DNA of 64,000 nucleotides from Desulfovibrio inopinatus DSM 10711 (GCF_000429305.1 NZ_AUBP01000024.1:84577-148576), one strand, 5' to 3'. Shown: positions 32,330 through 43,600, counted from the first letter of the stretch. Numbers and translations are program-made. Notes: generated from the sequence alone by a model not told the origin.

Positions 32330-34011
32330 TGCTGCTCAACCTGCGCTACTTTCAGGGCGAGGCTCCGCGCTATGGGGAAAACCAGATTGCCTACAACCAG
32401 GCGTCCCTTGCCCGCAATACGAATTTGCGAAACCGCAATATCAAAGGATGGAAAGACGACGCCGAGGTCATGACGCCGTCGGATGCGGGTGTGATTACCT
32501 TTTTCAAGGTGCTTTCCACCGGTGTCTATCTCACGTCGGAAAACGATGTGGACGCAGTGTTTTATCCTTCCGGCAAAACGAACGACCGGCTGGAACGGCT
32601 CTATCTCACCGGTTGGGGGGATGTGCCGCAGATCGCTTTTCACGATGAAATGGTGGCCGAGACAACAACATTGCCGGCCGAGGCGATTCGGCCTCTTGGC
32701 ATTCCGGCCCCGGATTCCGTGCTGTTGGCTCTGGTCTCCGACGCGGGCACGGGAGACGAGGAAGACCGGTACTATGTCTACACCTTCGTCTCGGACATTG
32801 GTGAGGAAGGACCGGCCAGCGACGTCTCCAATCTGTGCGCATGCAGTCACGACGGCACGGTCCAGCTGTCCAACATTGCCGTGCCACCAATCGAATATAC
32901 CTGGATCACCAACGTTCGAATCTACCGCACGCTGACAACCGAGGCCGGAGCGACCGAGTTCTTTTTCGTGGCTGAGATCGATGCCGGATTAACGACGTAT
33001 GCCGACAGCGTGACGGACAGTGATCTTGTCGAACCCCTGTATTCCACGGACTGGCTTGCGCCGGCCGAGGATATGACGGGGCTTATCGTCACCGGTATGG
33101 GCTCACTGGCCGGGTTCAGAGACAACGAGGTCTGTTTTTCCGAGCCGTACTACCCGCATGCCTGGCCGGAAAAGTACCGCTATGTTTTCGATGCCAAGGT
33201 GGTCGGTCTGGGCGTGTACGACACCACGGTTGTCGTCTGCACCGAGGAACATCCCTATCTGATGTCCGGCTCCTATCCCGACGAACTGACCCCGGTAAAG
33301 CTGCCATATCCCCAGGGTTGCGTCAGTAAGCGGGGCATCATCTCCATGGGAAGCGGCGTCCTCTATCCTTCGCCCGACGGCATCATTCAGGTTGCGCCGG
33401 ACGGATCGGTCCAGAATATCACGTCGGGCCTGCTCAAACGCCGGGACTGGCAGGCCATGGAGCCCAAGACCATCCGAGCGACTTTTCACGACGGGTTTTA
33501 TCTCGCCTGTTACGGCACGCCGAATGACGGCGGAGCCGGTTTCATCTTCGATCCGAGCGACGCCGACGCCACCTTCACGCGCCTGTCAGCCTGTTACACC
33601 GCTTTAGCCGAAGCCGGCATCGAGGACGCCCTCTATGCCATAAGCAAGGATGCCGAGGGAAACAACCGCATTGTCTTGGTGTTCGGTGCGGAGTGCGCCT
33701 TCAAGACGTTCACCTGGAAAAGCGCGGATTTCCTCTTTGAGGAAAATCACACCATGACCGCCTTCAAGATCATCGGGAGGATCATCGACGAATGCGACCA
33801 GTACGATCCACCGTCATACGGCCCGACCCCGCCCATAGACGGCTGTACGCCCTGTTATCTGGAAGAGGTCCAGGTCTTCGGCACGCATGCTTTCCTTGGT
33901 GCCGGACCGCTTACCCTATCAACCGTCCCCACCGACGCGGCCGTGTACTGCGAACAACCCGAGTTCAAAGCGGAATGCGGCCCGGGCTGCATTTTCAGCT
34001 GTATGGATTAA
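32329..34011 (+). CDS. tail nozzle/stabilisation protein candidate
   Basis: 560 residues, beta-strand rich. It begins LRYFQGEAPRYGENQIAYNQ and AEVMTPSDAGVITFFKVLST; this start (uncovering pairs of A-x-x-x-N-x-x-L residues) resembles podovirus nozzle and P22 gp10-like proteins. A later cysteine-rich C-terminus (DGCTPCYL, ECGPGCIFSC) is unusual and might crosslink. ATG 32329 overlaps the previous stop. Function assigned by pattern and position only. Confidence 0.6.
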   Translation: MLLNLRYFQGEAPRYGENQIAYNQASLARNTNLRNRNIKGWKDDAEVMTPSDAGVITFFKVLSTGVYLTSENDVDAVFYPSGKTNDRLERLYLTGWGDVPQIAFHDEMVAETTTLPAEAIRPLGIPAPDSVLLALVSDAGTGDEEDRYYVYTFVSDIGEEGPASDVSNLCACSHDGTVQLSNIAVPPIEYTWITNVRIYRTLTTEAGATEFFFVAEIDAGLTTYADSVTDSDLVEPLYSTDWLAPAEDMTGLIVTGMGSLAGFRDNEVCFSEPYYPHAWPEKYRYVFDAKVVGLGVYDTTVVVCTEEHPYLMSGSYPDELTPVKLPYPQGCVSKRGIISMGSGVLYPSPDGIIQVAPDGSVQNITSGLLKRRDWQAMEPKTIRATFHDGFYLACYGTPNDGGAGFIFDPSDADATFTRLSACYTALAEAGIEDALYAISKDAEGNNRIVLVFGAECAFKTFTWKSADFLFEENHTMTAFKIIGRIIDECDQYDPPSYGPTPPIDGCTPCYLEEVQVFGTHAFLGAGPLTLSTVPTDAAVYCEQPEFKAECGPGCIFSCMD

Positions 34012-34014
34012 GGC

Positions 34015-37000
34015 ATGTATAAGACCTGGCATTTCACACAGGAAACAAGCGGTCATTGTATTGGCATCGGTGATAACGCGTCCGGTCAGCTTGGTAGTGG
34101 GGATACCGTCAGCCGGAACTACGCTTTTAAATTGAATGACACGGTCTACAATTTTCAGAAGTACGCCAACGGCAAGGATCATACGCTGGCTATCGACGAT
34201 ACGGGTCGATTGTGGGGGTGGGGAAAGGATACCCATGGACAGCTTCTCGGCAACGGGGATTCCCTGGTTCCGGTTTTGCTCGATGACACCAAAACATGGT
34301 GGGCCATTGCAGCCGGAGACGGCGTGTCGTTCGGCAGTGTTCTCGAAGGACCGGGACTTCTGGCCTATGTCGGCGATCCGCCCGACCATAACGTCTATGC
34401 CTGGGGCAACGGGGCGAACGGCCTTCTCGGGCTGGGAACGACAGACAGTCACAGCGCCATGCAGGCGGTGATGTTTCCGAACCATTGCAAGCCGTTTATC
34501 CGGTCCATTGCCGTGTCCTGCGAAGACCCTGCCCATGTTGTCTGCGCCGACGGCAATCTGTGGACATTCGCCTGGGGAGACAACAGCTATGGTCAACTCG
34601 GTATCGACAATACCGTAGATACGCTTCCGGCAAGCGCCACTATTCCGGTCGAACTCCACTGGCTGACAACGGATTACGACGCACCGCTTGGCGTTCAGGC
34701 CGTGGCCGCCGGTGTCGGGTTCACGGCCGTCATCGACCTTGACTACAACTTGTTCGTTTTCGGTCGGGACATCAACGGTGTCCTTGGTGCGGGAACCGTC
34801 GGCGGCGACCGGAGCCGGCCGTATCGCATCACACGCTGTGAATATTTCTGGCACAAAGTGGCGGCGGGCAAGGATCATCTCTTGGCCGTGTCCGCAGACA
34901 ATACGGTCTTTGCCTGGGGCAGTAATGATCGGGGGCAGTGCGGGGCGGAAAGCGCCCACACGTTGTATGATCGACCCGAACCGATTCAGGATGGAAGCAC
35001 GGGCACCATTGATCGGCTTGAAGCCGGTGACGGCGTGTCGGGGTTCACGGTGGACACGAATACCCCGGATGGCGCGACCAACGATTTTAGCGATACCTGT
35101 GTTGCCTCCGACCCCGATTTGTCGAGCAGCGGGGACCAGGGACATCCTCGCAATATCTACCAGTTCACCGGAGCCATGGGAGCTTTGGCTTCCATCCTGA
35201 CCAATATCGGCCTGGGCGATGCCGCCATGGGTTCCCTGTATGCCGGGGGCGAGAACGTCCTGTTCTATCGATATCACATCGAGCAGATGCGCCTCTATGG
35301 CTGGGGAATCAACGCCAACGGCGAACTCGGTATTTATAACGCCGATACGGTCCTCAATTCCTCGCCGGCAACCTCCGCCGTGGGACGGTGGGACGCGGTG
35401 TCCATCGGCAAGGTCCATGTCGTGGCCATCAAGGACGGCGCACTCTACGCCTGGGGCAAAAACGACCAGGGACAGGTGGGGGCCTATACCGCTGGAGCCG
35501 TCGTCCTGTTTCCTCTCCGGCTTGAGCCGGTGGACTGCGACGGCAATTGCATCGGACAAACGTTTTTCGACTGTGCCGCCGGTCCGGGATTCAGTTTGGC
35601 GCTGGCCAATACGGTTCAGTCGAAAAATGGCGTCCTGTTCGGTTGGGGGAGCAACGCCGACGGCTGTTTGGGACCGGATTTACCCGCGACGGTGTCTCGT
35701 CCGACGATGTGCGCCGCGTCGGCCGAGGCGACGTGGTCCTGGGAAGGGTTCACCAAGGTCGTGACCGCGCAGGATGGAGAACCCTTTTGTGCCGGCATTA
35801 TGATTACGGATCTTTTTACCTGGGGACGCAATACCTACGGTCAGCTTGGCTTAAACGACACCACGGACAGGAATGCACCGACGCTTTTTGAGGGCGACAA
35901 CTGGAACGAATCGCTTTGGGGGATTCTCAAGGATGTCGCTTTGGGCAAGCAGTTCATGGCGGTTCTCACGCTTTCCGGCCGCATTCTGACGTGCGGCCAG
36001 GGGAGCAACTACAAACTCGGACACGGGGATGACACGGCTGACAGATACCAGCTGACTCAGGTCGGAACATGCACTCTGTTTACCCGTGTGGCCTGCGGCG
36101 ACGAACACGTTGTCGCTCTGGCCGAGGATGGTGCGCTCATCACCTGGGGCTACGGTACGACCAAGGTGCCGACGATTCGCGATGACGGGACGGCCGGCTC
36201 GTTCACCCATGCCTCATGCGGTTCCACGTTCTCGGTTGTTGCCAAGAATCTCGCCGTTCCCGGAGCCGGAACGACCAAGGATGACCCGTGTATCGCCGCC
36301 AGCGCGGTTACGGCCGGGCTTTATCTCTTTGGTACCGGTGCCAACAAGTGCGGTATGGGAGGCGCGACCCCATTTCAAATTCCGTCCGAACAGACCAATC
36401 TTGTCGGCCAGGAATTCATTCTCAGTGGCCGCAACGCCGATTTCACCGCCATCGGCCAGACCGACGACACCGTCTACATCTGGGGAGACAACAACAGCTA
36501 CGGTGTCCACGGCGACGGCACGACAACCGCCAAGAACGTCCCGACGGAAATCGTTTCTCCCGTTTTCGTCCAAATGTCCGTCGGTCAGACGCATGCGTTG
36601 GCCATTGACGCCACCGGGGCCATGTGGGCTTGCGGCTACAATTATTGGGGGCAACTCGGACTTGGCGACCGCACATCCCGCAACACCTGGACCCAGGTCG
36701 GTTCGGACGTGGATTGGGCCGAGGTCTCGGCCGGCTATGATGTGTCCCTGGCTCGTAAGGCCGACGGCACCATTCACGCGGCGGGATATGGCTACTACGG
36801 CTCTCTCGGCGTGGCCACGGCACCGTTGTACCAAAGTATCTTTGAACAGATCGGCACCTTCAATAACTGGGTGCGGGTCGAATGCGGCATGTATTACCAG
36901 TGCCATGCCATAAGTTCATCCGGCGACCTCTACGCCTGGGGCTACAATGATTCCGGCCGGCTGGGACTGGGCGACACCACTCAGCGAAACGAACCGGTCC

Positions 37001-37371
37001 AGGTGACGGGTGTTTCCGGGGTCAAGAAGATCGCCACCAATTTCGGGCATACGCTCGTCATTGACGGCGATGACCTTCTCTTTGCCTGGGGCAAGGACGA
37101 TTACGGCAAACTCGGAGACAGCAACACGGCAAGTCAGCCTTCCCCCATCCAGATCGGCACGGAGACCTGGCTCGAAATCGCGGCCGGGCTTCAGCACAGT
37201 CTGGGCATCAAGAAGGCGGACAACTCGCTCTGGGCCTGGGGTCGGAATCTCTCCTACGAATGCGGCCTGACCGATACCGGCAACAAGACGCAGCCCACCC
37301 TGGTCCATAACACAGCCTCATGGATACGGGTTTATGCCGGGGCCTACGTCTCCTTCGCCACGAGGTCATGA
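34015..37371 (+). CDS. giant RCC1-repeat protein (about 19 repeats) in the tail region
   Basis: 1118 residues made almost entirely of RCC1-type beta-propeller repeats, each built on WGxNxxGQLGxGDT: for example WGWGKDTHGQLLGNGD, YAWGYNDSGRLGLGDT, FAWGKDDYGKLGDSN. I count about 19, enough for two seven-bladed propellers and most of a third. There is no signal peptide or membrane span. It lies between the nozzle candidate and small structural genes and is transcribed with them. RCC1 propellers bind proteins and sugars, so a tail-tip or host-binding role is plausible; an enzymatic function is not indicated. ATG 34015 has TAAGG in front and follows the previous stop by 3 bases. Confidence 0.85.
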   Translation: MYKTWHFTQETSGHCIGIGDNASGQLGSGDTVSRNYAFKLNDTVYNFQKYANGKDHTLAIDDTGRLWGWGKDTHGQLLGNGDSLVPVLLDDTKTWWAIAAGDGVSFGSVLEGPGLLAYVGDPPDHNVYAWGNGANGLLGLGTTDSHSAMQAVMFPNHCKPFIRSIAVSCEDPAHVVCADGNLWTFAWGDNSYGQLGIDNTVDTLPASATIPVELHWLTTDYDAPLGVQAVAAGVGFTAVIDLDYNLFVFGRDINGVLGAGTVGGDRSRPYRITRCEYFWHKVAAGKDHLLAVSADNTVFAWGSNDRGQCGAESAHTLYDRPEPIQDGSTGTIDRLEAGDGVSGFTVDTNTPDGATNDFSDTCVASDPDLSSSGDQGHPRNIYQFTGAMGALASILTNIGLGDAAMGSLYAGGENVLFYRYHIEQMRLYGWGINANGELGIYNADTVLNSSPATSAVGRWDAVSIGKVHVVAIKDGALYAWGKNDQGQVGAYTAGAVVLFPLRLEPVDCDGNCIGQTFFDCAAGPGFSLALANTVQSKNGVLFGWGSNADGCLGPDLPATVSRPTMCAASAEATWSWEGFTKVVTAQDGEPFCAGIMITDLFTWGRNTYGQLGLNDTTDRNAPTLFEGDNWNESLWGILKDVALGKQFMAVLTLSGRILTCGQGSNYKLGHGDDTADRYQLTQVGTCTLFTRVACGDEHVVALAEDGALITWGYGTTKVPTIRDDGTAGSFTHASCGSTFSVVAKNLAVPGAGTTKDDPCIAASAVTAGLYLFGTGANKCGMGGATPFQIPSEQTNLVGQEFILSGRNADFTAIGQTDDTVYIWGDNNSYGVHGDGTTTAKNVPTEIVSPVFVQMSVGQTHALAIDATGAMWACGYNYWGQLGLGDRTSRNTWTQVGSDVDWAEVSAGYDVSLARKADGTIHAAGYGYYGSLGVATAPLYQSIFEQIGTFNNWVRVECGMYYQCHAISSSGDLYAWGYNDSGRLGLGDTTQRNEPVQVTGVSGVKKIATNFGHTLVIDGDDLLFAWGKDDYGKLGDSNTASQPSPIQIGTETWLEIAAGLQHSLGIKKADNSLWAWGRNLSYECGLTDTGNKTQPTLVHNTASWIRVYAGAYVSFATRS

Positions 37372-37373
37372 TT

Positions 37374-37592
37374 ATGGCAACGCCTCCAGCTTTAATCTTC
37401 CGACTCTACGTGGATGGGGAGCTCATTCACGAAAACTCCGATGTCACACTTGGGATGATCCTGCGCCTGCCGTCCCGGTACAAGGGGCGGCGCGTGTCCG
37501 TGGAAATCGAGGGCAGCGCCCATGAGATCTTTCAGGTGGCCATCGCAACGACAGTGAGGGAGCTCGGTGGGCAAGGCCAACAATTCCCTTGA
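37374..37592 (+). CDS. small unknown structural-region protein
   Basis: 72 residues; IFRLYVDGELIHENSDVTLG and YKGRRVSVEIEGSA suggest a small beta-domain with a cis-strand pattern. The ATG at 37374 has GAGGT at a good distance; a second ATG at 37368 forms an ATGA overlap with the RCC1 gene and may be used instead. No family recognised. Confidence 0.6.
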   Translation: MATPPALIFRLYVDGELIHENSDVTLGMILRLPSRYKGRRVSVEIEGSAHEIFQVAIATTVRELGGQGQQFP

Positions 37593-37995
37593 GGCGGTGT
37601 TGGGTCGATCCGGAAATTATCCGGGCAGGAGCACGGGCAAGCGCAAATCCGGGTTGCCGAGTCCTCCATCGGGCTGGACGCCGGAACAGACGACGTTCGC
37701 CCAAAGCGTCGTGGACAGTCTGCGCCGATTACGGGATGGGGACGACGAAAATCAGGCCCTGACCAAGGACGAACTCTTTGGCGACGACATCATCGGCGTC
37801 ATCGTGGCCGCCTGTAAACAGGCCATTGTCATTCCCGATCCGGCCGTGGTCGAGGCCGGGCCGACCATCAAACGGATTGTCGAGGCCGATGAAATCACAA
37901 CCGTGGAAACGTACCGGCAATATCTCATTCATCAGGAACTGATTGTGGACGGGGAACTTGTCATCGAGGACGCGGGGGAGTTGGCCATTCTATGA
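37567..37995 (+). CDS. small unknown structural-region protein
   Basis: 142 residues from GTG 37567 (GGGAG upstream), overlapping the previous gene by 26 bases and the next by 4. A basic start (TGKRKSGLPSPPSGWTPEQ) is followed by an acidic helical and beta end. No family recognised. Confidence 0.55.
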   Translation: MGKANNSLEAVLGRSGNYPGRSTGKRKSGLPSPPSGWTPEQTTFAQSVVDSLRRLRDGDDENQALTKDELFGDDIIGVIVAACKQAIVIPDPAVVEAGPTIKRIVEADEITTVETYRQYLIHQELIVDGELVIEDAGELAIL

Positions 37996-38447
37996 ACACG
38001 AACGAAATCACCATGCTGCATGACGTGTTGCAGGGCAATCGCGATGCCGTACATCTGTGTCACATCCTGACGGATCTCTCTCATATCTGGGACGACTTGG
38101 TGGACCGGGATAAGCCCGTGGATAACGCGGCCATCAACCGGGCGTTCTGGGGAGCGCTGATTCTGGTCAATGAGAATTCGTTCTTTATTCAAAACCGGGA
38201 ACATCTTTTGCCGGTCATGCGTCGTTGGGTGAACAATTGGCTCACGGCCAACACCTTCGAGGCGCGGGGGACAGGGCAGGATTACCATGTCTCGTTCATC
38301 CTGCGTAACCGGCTCACCGACGTCATTCTCGAAATGGCCTACCTCATCGGTGGCTACGAATGGCAGCGCCGGGTCTCGCTGGTTCTGGAGTCGTTTCAAT
38401 ATACCGAGACGTTTGAAGAGTATGTCTCGGAACTGCAAGGAGTGTAG
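37992..38447 (+). CDS. small unknown structural-region protein
   Basis: 151 residues, entirely helical, beginning MNTNEITMLHDVLQGNRD with an ATGA overlap to the preceding gene. It has a helix pair around WGALILVNENSFFIQN and ends YVSELQGV. Position before the internal virion genes suggests an assembly or chaperone role; not recognised. Confidence 0.55.
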   Translation: MNTNEITMLHDVLQGNRDAVHLCHILTDLSHIWDDLVDRDKPVDNAAINRAFWGALILVNENSFFIQNREHLLPVMRRWVNNWLTANTFEARGTGQDYHVSFILRNRLTDVILEMAYLIGGYEWQRRVSLVLESFQYTETFEEYVSELQGV

Positions 38448-38449
38448 CC

Positions 38450-39364
38450 ATGTGCTTTGGCGGAAGCGGCGGTGGAACCGATACCAATATTCTGTTCGAT
38501 CCCTGGTCTCTGGGCATGGGCGTGGGAACTATGGCGGGCACGGCGGAGTACGCCACCAAAATGGAGAATCTGGGAAACCAGTTTACCTCCCGTGGATTTA
38601 CCTCGGTGGATGACGTTCTGAACTCGCTCAAAACCGGCATGCAGCAGTCCGGCGACCAGAAGCAGGCCTACGGTGACTGGCTCAAGATGGGCTATGAGGA
38701 ATCGGCCAAGCGCTACAACGATTACGGCAACGAGCTTGATGCGGCCAAGGGGCGAGCCAGTCAGAATCAGGCCACATTCTATGGTGCGCTTGATGACGCC
38801 ATGCGCTCGCCGGATCAGGCTTCCGCCCAGGCCGGAGCCGACAGCAAACTCGCCTTGTCGCAGAATCAGGCCGCCACCGATCGACGCCGGGCATCAATGG
38901 GGCTGCAACCCTACCAGGAAAGCGCGGGCATGGCATCGGCCAATGTTGGTGCGGCGGCGGCCGAAGCCGGAGCCCGGAACACGGCCCGGCGCGGTGCGTT
39001 GCAGGACAACGTCGGTCTGTCCCAGCTTGGCTACACCACGCCCGATATGGTCACGGCCTTGGAGAAGGAAAAGTACAGCCGGGAAGACCCGACCACCAAA
39101 TACGCCACGGAATACTACAACATGTCGCAGAGCGTTTCTCCAATCGAACAGCTCTACGCCAGTATGGGCATGAATATGCTGGGTATGGGGCAGCAGGGAC
39201 TGAACAGTGCCGGCAACATGTTTCTTGGCGGCAATCAGGCGGCCAGCAACATGGTGTCGCCACTCGTGACCCAGACGCAGACCCCGGACAATACGGGCAG
39301 CATTCTGGGTGGTGTCGGCGGTGTGCTTGGCGGGTTGGCTTCGGTCGGTTCGTTGTTCTTTTAG
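38450..39364 (+). CDS. internal virion/DNA ejection protein, first
   Basis: 304 residues, rich in Ala, Gln, Gly and Met, with a helical centre (about 80-180) and Gly-rich ends (GSGGGTDTN at the start, GGVGGVLGGLASVGSLFF at the end). This composition and order (before a longer partner and a transglycosylase protein) parallel the E-protein set of P22 (gp7, gp20, gp16) and T7 (gp14-16), which form a channel through the periplasm. Assigned by pattern. Confidence 0.7.
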   Translation: MCFGGSGGGTDTNILFDPWSLGMGVGTMAGTAEYATKMENLGNQFTSRGFTSVDDVLNSLKTGMQQSGDQKQAYGDWLKMGYEESAKRYNDYGNELDAAKGRASQNQATFYGALDDAMRSPDQASAQAGADSKLALSQNQAATDRRRASMGLQPYQESAGMASANVGAAAAEAGARNTARRGALQDNVGLSQLGYTTPDMVTALEKEKYSREDPTTKYATEYYNMSQSVSPIEQLYASMGMNMLGMGQQGLNSAGNMFLGGNQAASNMVSPLVTQTQTPDNTGSILGGVGGVLGGLASVGSLFF

Positions 39365-39379
39365 CGGGGGAGAAACATC

Positions 39380-40666
39380 ATGGCCAAATTCCAGATTCTC
39401 AAAGCGGACCCGATCAAACAGAAAGACCCGATCACGGCGCTTCTCGAAGGCCTCAATCAGGGGCTTGATGTCGGTGTCAAAGCCTACGGCATAAGCAAGA
39501 TGCCCGAAGAATACGGGATGCGCAAAGAAAAGCATCAGGCCGATCTGGACCGGTCCAAGGCCGAAACCGGGCGGCTCGACGCCATGACATCGTCCGAACA
39601 GAAGGAAGACGAGGAAAAGGCCATGCGTATGGCCGGAATGAAGGCCTATCTCGGTATCAAGGCCGGTGATCTGCATCCCATGATGAGCTTTTATAATCAA
39701 TACATGCCTGACGGAAATACGGCCGTGAACTATCAATGGAAGCCGGACGGAACCGGCGTCGATGTGCTGTTTCAGACCAAAGATGGTCAGCAGGTCAAAC
39801 GGGCCTTCACCACTGCGCAGCTCAACGAGTTCGGACGGGCTTCCGTGTCTCCCAAGGATCAGGCTCTGTTTGAATCCGGTCTGGCTGAAATGCTCTTCAA
39901 GGAAGGACTGCCCTCGACCAAGGCGGCGACGGCCCTGACCACGGCCAATGTCGGCAGAACACAGGCTTCAACGGGGCAGATCGGAGCGCAGACAAAGGGC
40001 ATTGAAGCGGGGACGCAGGCGCAGAATATCCAGAATAATCGCGCCAAGACATACAAGCATGCCTATTCCGGGGAGGTGATTGTTTCGCAGGACGGTACGC
40101 CTCCGACCACGGGGGGGCCTTGGCTCCCCATTGAAAGCGCCGAAGGTATTACGTCGGCCAACCGGCAGCTTGAAGGTCAGACCCTGGCCAAGTCGCCGCA
40201 GACAGTCACGCCGAACGCAGACGGCACCTGGACGCTCAACACCGTCACACCGGAAGGCGACAAGCGTATGACGCCCATGGCGGGAACACCCATCGACAGC
40301 CTGTTTCCTCAAGCGGACACGTCCAACAGATATCGGGCCAACCAGCGGGCCGACCAGTCCCAGGCCATGAAGACAATCAACTCCGCCTGGAAAGCCTACG
40401 CAAATGCAAATGCCGATTCCATGACAGGACAGATGAAACCGGATGCCTTGTCGTATCAGGATTTTGTGGACGTGGCTGTTTTGACAGGACGCATGGACGG
40501 CGAGCTTCCTGGACCGCCCACACAGGAAGGACAGCGTGGGGCAATTCGGACCAAGGACGGGCAGGTCGTATTTATCGAGCATGCCGGGTACGACGAACGT
40601 GGTAAACCCAAATATGTTCCGGTCGAGAGACCGTCCGCCGGTATGGCTCAACAGGGCTGGAGGTAG
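39380..40666 (+). CDS. internal virion/DNA ejection protein, second
   Basis: 428 residues. A long helical N-terminal half (TALLEGLNQGLDVGVKAYGI, MRKEKHQADLDRSKAETGRL), an Ala/Thr/Gln-rich middle (about 170-220) and a C-terminal small domain (GAIRTKDGQVVFIEHAGYD). It follows the first ejection candidate with GGGGGAG ahead of ATG 39380 and precedes the giant polyvalent protein by 4 bases. No enzymatic motif. Confidence 0.7.
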   Translation: MAKFQILKADPIKQKDPITALLEGLNQGLDVGVKAYGISKMPEEYGMRKEKHQADLDRSKAETGRLDAMTSSEQKEDEEKAMRMAGMKAYLGIKAGDLHPMMSFYNQYMPDGNTAVNYQWKPDGTGVDVLFQTKDGQQVKRAFTTAQLNEFGRASVSPKDQALFESGLAEMLFKEGLPSTKAATALTTANVGRTQASTGQIGAQTKGIEAGTQAQNIQNNRAKTYKHAYSGEVIVSQDGTPPTTGGPWLPIESAEGITSANRQLEGQTLAKSPQTVTPNADGTWTLNTVTPEGDKRMTPMAGTPIDSLFPQADTSNRYRANQRADQSQAMKTINSAWKAYANANADSMTGQMKPDALSYQDFVDVAVLTGRMDGELPGPPTQEGQRGAIRTKDGQVVFIEHAGYDERGKPKYVPVERPSAGMAQQGWR

Positions 40667-40670
40667 CGCC

Positions 40671-43600
40671 ATGGTCGCGAGTCCGAACTTCCTGACCTAT
40701 GAACAGCTTGTCGACATGATGGGCGATGAGGATCGACAGCGGTACGAACAATCGATCCTGAAACCGAATGGCATGAGTATGCATGCTCCTGCCGTGTCTT
40801 CATCTCCTTCTTTTTCGGCCAAACCAAGTGGGAATAAAAACTACTGGACCGAGGAAGACCTTCTGGACATGCAGGGACTTGCGCCCGGCCAGCAAGATGT
40901 GAGCGGAGATTCTCAGGGGACACCGGACTGGACGGATATACCCGGGGCCATCGGCCACGGCATTGCACGGGCTGTTCCTCGCGCCGCCGAGGATTTTGCT
41001 CGTTCCGCACGATCATATAAGGCGTCTTTGCATGGCATGAAAGTCTATGCCGACCCCAATGACGCGGCCACCCGGTTTATCGACTGGCTTAATGATCGGA
41101 CTGCGGACAGTCGCGCTCAAGACGAATTCTATGCCAAAAACGAAGTCACGCGGTCCCTTGCCCAGGGGCTTGAATCCTCCGGTACCAGTCTGGCGTCCGG
41201 CGTTCCCGGTTTTCTCGTCGGAAACTTGGCAGGCGGTCCTTTAGCTGGTGTGGCAACCGGCATGGCCACCACCTATCCCGTGTTCTACGGCATGGCTAAA
41301 GATACGACGTTGGATCTTTTGGCCAGGAAAACACGGGAGCTCAATCCGAACATGACGGATGCCCAGTTGGTCAAAATTCTTCAGGACGCCGAGTCCAACG
41401 CATCGGAGGCCGGTCTGTGGGAGGCGGGCACCGAAGCCTTGACCGAAGGCATCACCATGGCCTTGAGCTTCGGTCTTGGCAAAATGGGAGGGAAGCAACT
41501 TCTCAAGAGTGTTGTGCAGGACATTGTTGGAAAGGCCTATGGTCGAGCCGCCGCCAAGGTTGCCGGTTCAGCCGCGTTGGAAATCGCCGGGGAAACCGCG
41601 ACCGAGAAAAATCAGGGACGTATCAACAAGGAACTTGGCATCACGGACAAAGCCCCGACGTGGGGCGAGGCGTTTCGTGAGATCGCCGGGCCAACCCTCG
41701 TCATGAGCGGAGCGCATCAGGGACTTTTCGGTACGAGCGAGTACATGGGGATTCGCAAGAACCAAAAGATGTTTGATGTCGCGACCAACGCCGCTCAGAC
41801 GGTTGGCGTCGATCCCACCTATATGGCCGTTGTCGCCGGCCGGGAGTCTGGGTTCAATCCCAACTCGACAAGTAAAACATCCACGGCAACCGGTCTTTTC
41901 GGCATTACCAACGGCACGTTTCGAGCTTTGGTCAAACAGTACGGGCAGCAATACGGTTTCACCATGGCCGACAAGAACCGGCCTGAAATCAATGCATTGG
42001 CGGCCGCGCTTTTGACCCGCGATAATGCCGTCCAGCTGGAAAAGGCTATCGGCCGGACGCCGACGAACGGTGAATTGTACCTTGCGCATTTCTTTGGCGC
42101 GGATCAGGCCGTCAACTTTCTACAGAACCTTGTCATGCGGCCGGATGCGCCTGCGGCCACTGTGTTTGGACGCGAGGCCAAAGCCAACAAAAGCATTTTC
42201 TACGACAAGCAAGGTCGTCCCAACAGTCTGCTCGATGTCTACAAATCCCTTACCTCCAAGTTCGGCAACGCCCGCGAGTTCGGTGTCACGGCGTTTGACC
42301 CGGAAGGGATTTTTGAAGACGATTTTTCCTTCAATATGAAGGACTATCAGAGCCCTGGACATCGGCTTGTTGAAGAGGCGCAAAACAAGGAAGAAGACGT
42401 CCCGACTGCTACGGATAGGCTGCGGGATATGGACGAAGCGAGTGCTTCCGCCGAGACATGGAAAGAAGATACGTCTTTTGAGACCGTTGACCCGTTCAAA
42501 GCGGATCAGACTTCCAAGACCGTTGAAGAGGATGTGTTTCCGTTTAAGGATGCCGGACCGAACGACCTTGACGGCATCATTCGTGAGCCGGTTCAGATGC
42601 CGGCCGAGGAAGATGACGAAATAACTCCTCCCGTCCCTGGGCCGCAAGCCAATCAGCCTTTCGATTTGCTCAATATGCGACCTTCGCGTTCAAACGAGAC
42701 TCGCGCCGAGGGCATTCCAGGGAAAACCCAGGTTACGCCGCAGGCCAAACATACCAGCGTCCTGCCGCAGTTGAGCCCCATCGAGGAAATGTTTCGTCAG
42801 ATGCAGGAACAGCAGGCCCAAGCCGGCATGGCGCATCAGCAGATGCAGGCACAGCGCCAAGCCCCGCCTGTTCCCTCTCCTGAACCGGCATCGAATACGC
42901 AGGCCCAGCTTGAGGCCATTCTTGACCCCAGATCAAGCAAGAAGGCCATGCTCGTCACACCGGGTTCCCCCGTGCCGCAGCATATTCCCCAGGGTGTTCA
43001 CCAAATTCCGACGATGCACGGGCTTGTCCTGACCGCCGATCCGGCCATTGCTCAGGCCATTCCCTTCGATATCGATGAACAGCGTCTTGGTCAGTTTCTT
43101 CTTGATTATCCCATGGGACGACCTGAACCGCTCTCCGGTATCGTTGTTCAGGCGTTGGACGAACAAGGCCGAATCGTCAGCGAGACACAGACGGACACGG
43201 CTAATGCCCATCTCGCCGTCCAGAGCATGAAGGCGCATTCGCCGACCGGGAATGTCCGGGTTGTGCCCACACCGCAGGCGCTTCAGGAGCGCAAGCAGGC
43301 TGTTGCCAACGAGCAACCCGCAATGATTCCGGCCTCGGAAATACAGCCGTTTATGCAGGCTCCGCAAACGGGAGTGCTGCCGGGGACTCCGCTTGCCATC
43401 ATGTTGGAACGTCCGACCGGAGGTGTTCCGGCGTCCGAAGTGGCGCAGGGTATGACGTTTCCGGAGACGGGCGTTGTGCCGGGAGAACCAAGGACAAGCG
43501 AGCAGCAGCACGCAGGGACTTATTATAGCGCTTGGGAGAATCGTCAGGACGGTTCCACAGAGGATTTCAGCAAATGGATACGACGCAAGCACAAGGAATA

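Noticed and set aside
33919..35559. 546-codon open frame on the minus strand opposite the RCC1 gene
   Set aside because: It is the shadow of a GC-rich repetitive coding gene on the plus strand. No motif, no ribosome site, and it crosses two plus-strand genes.
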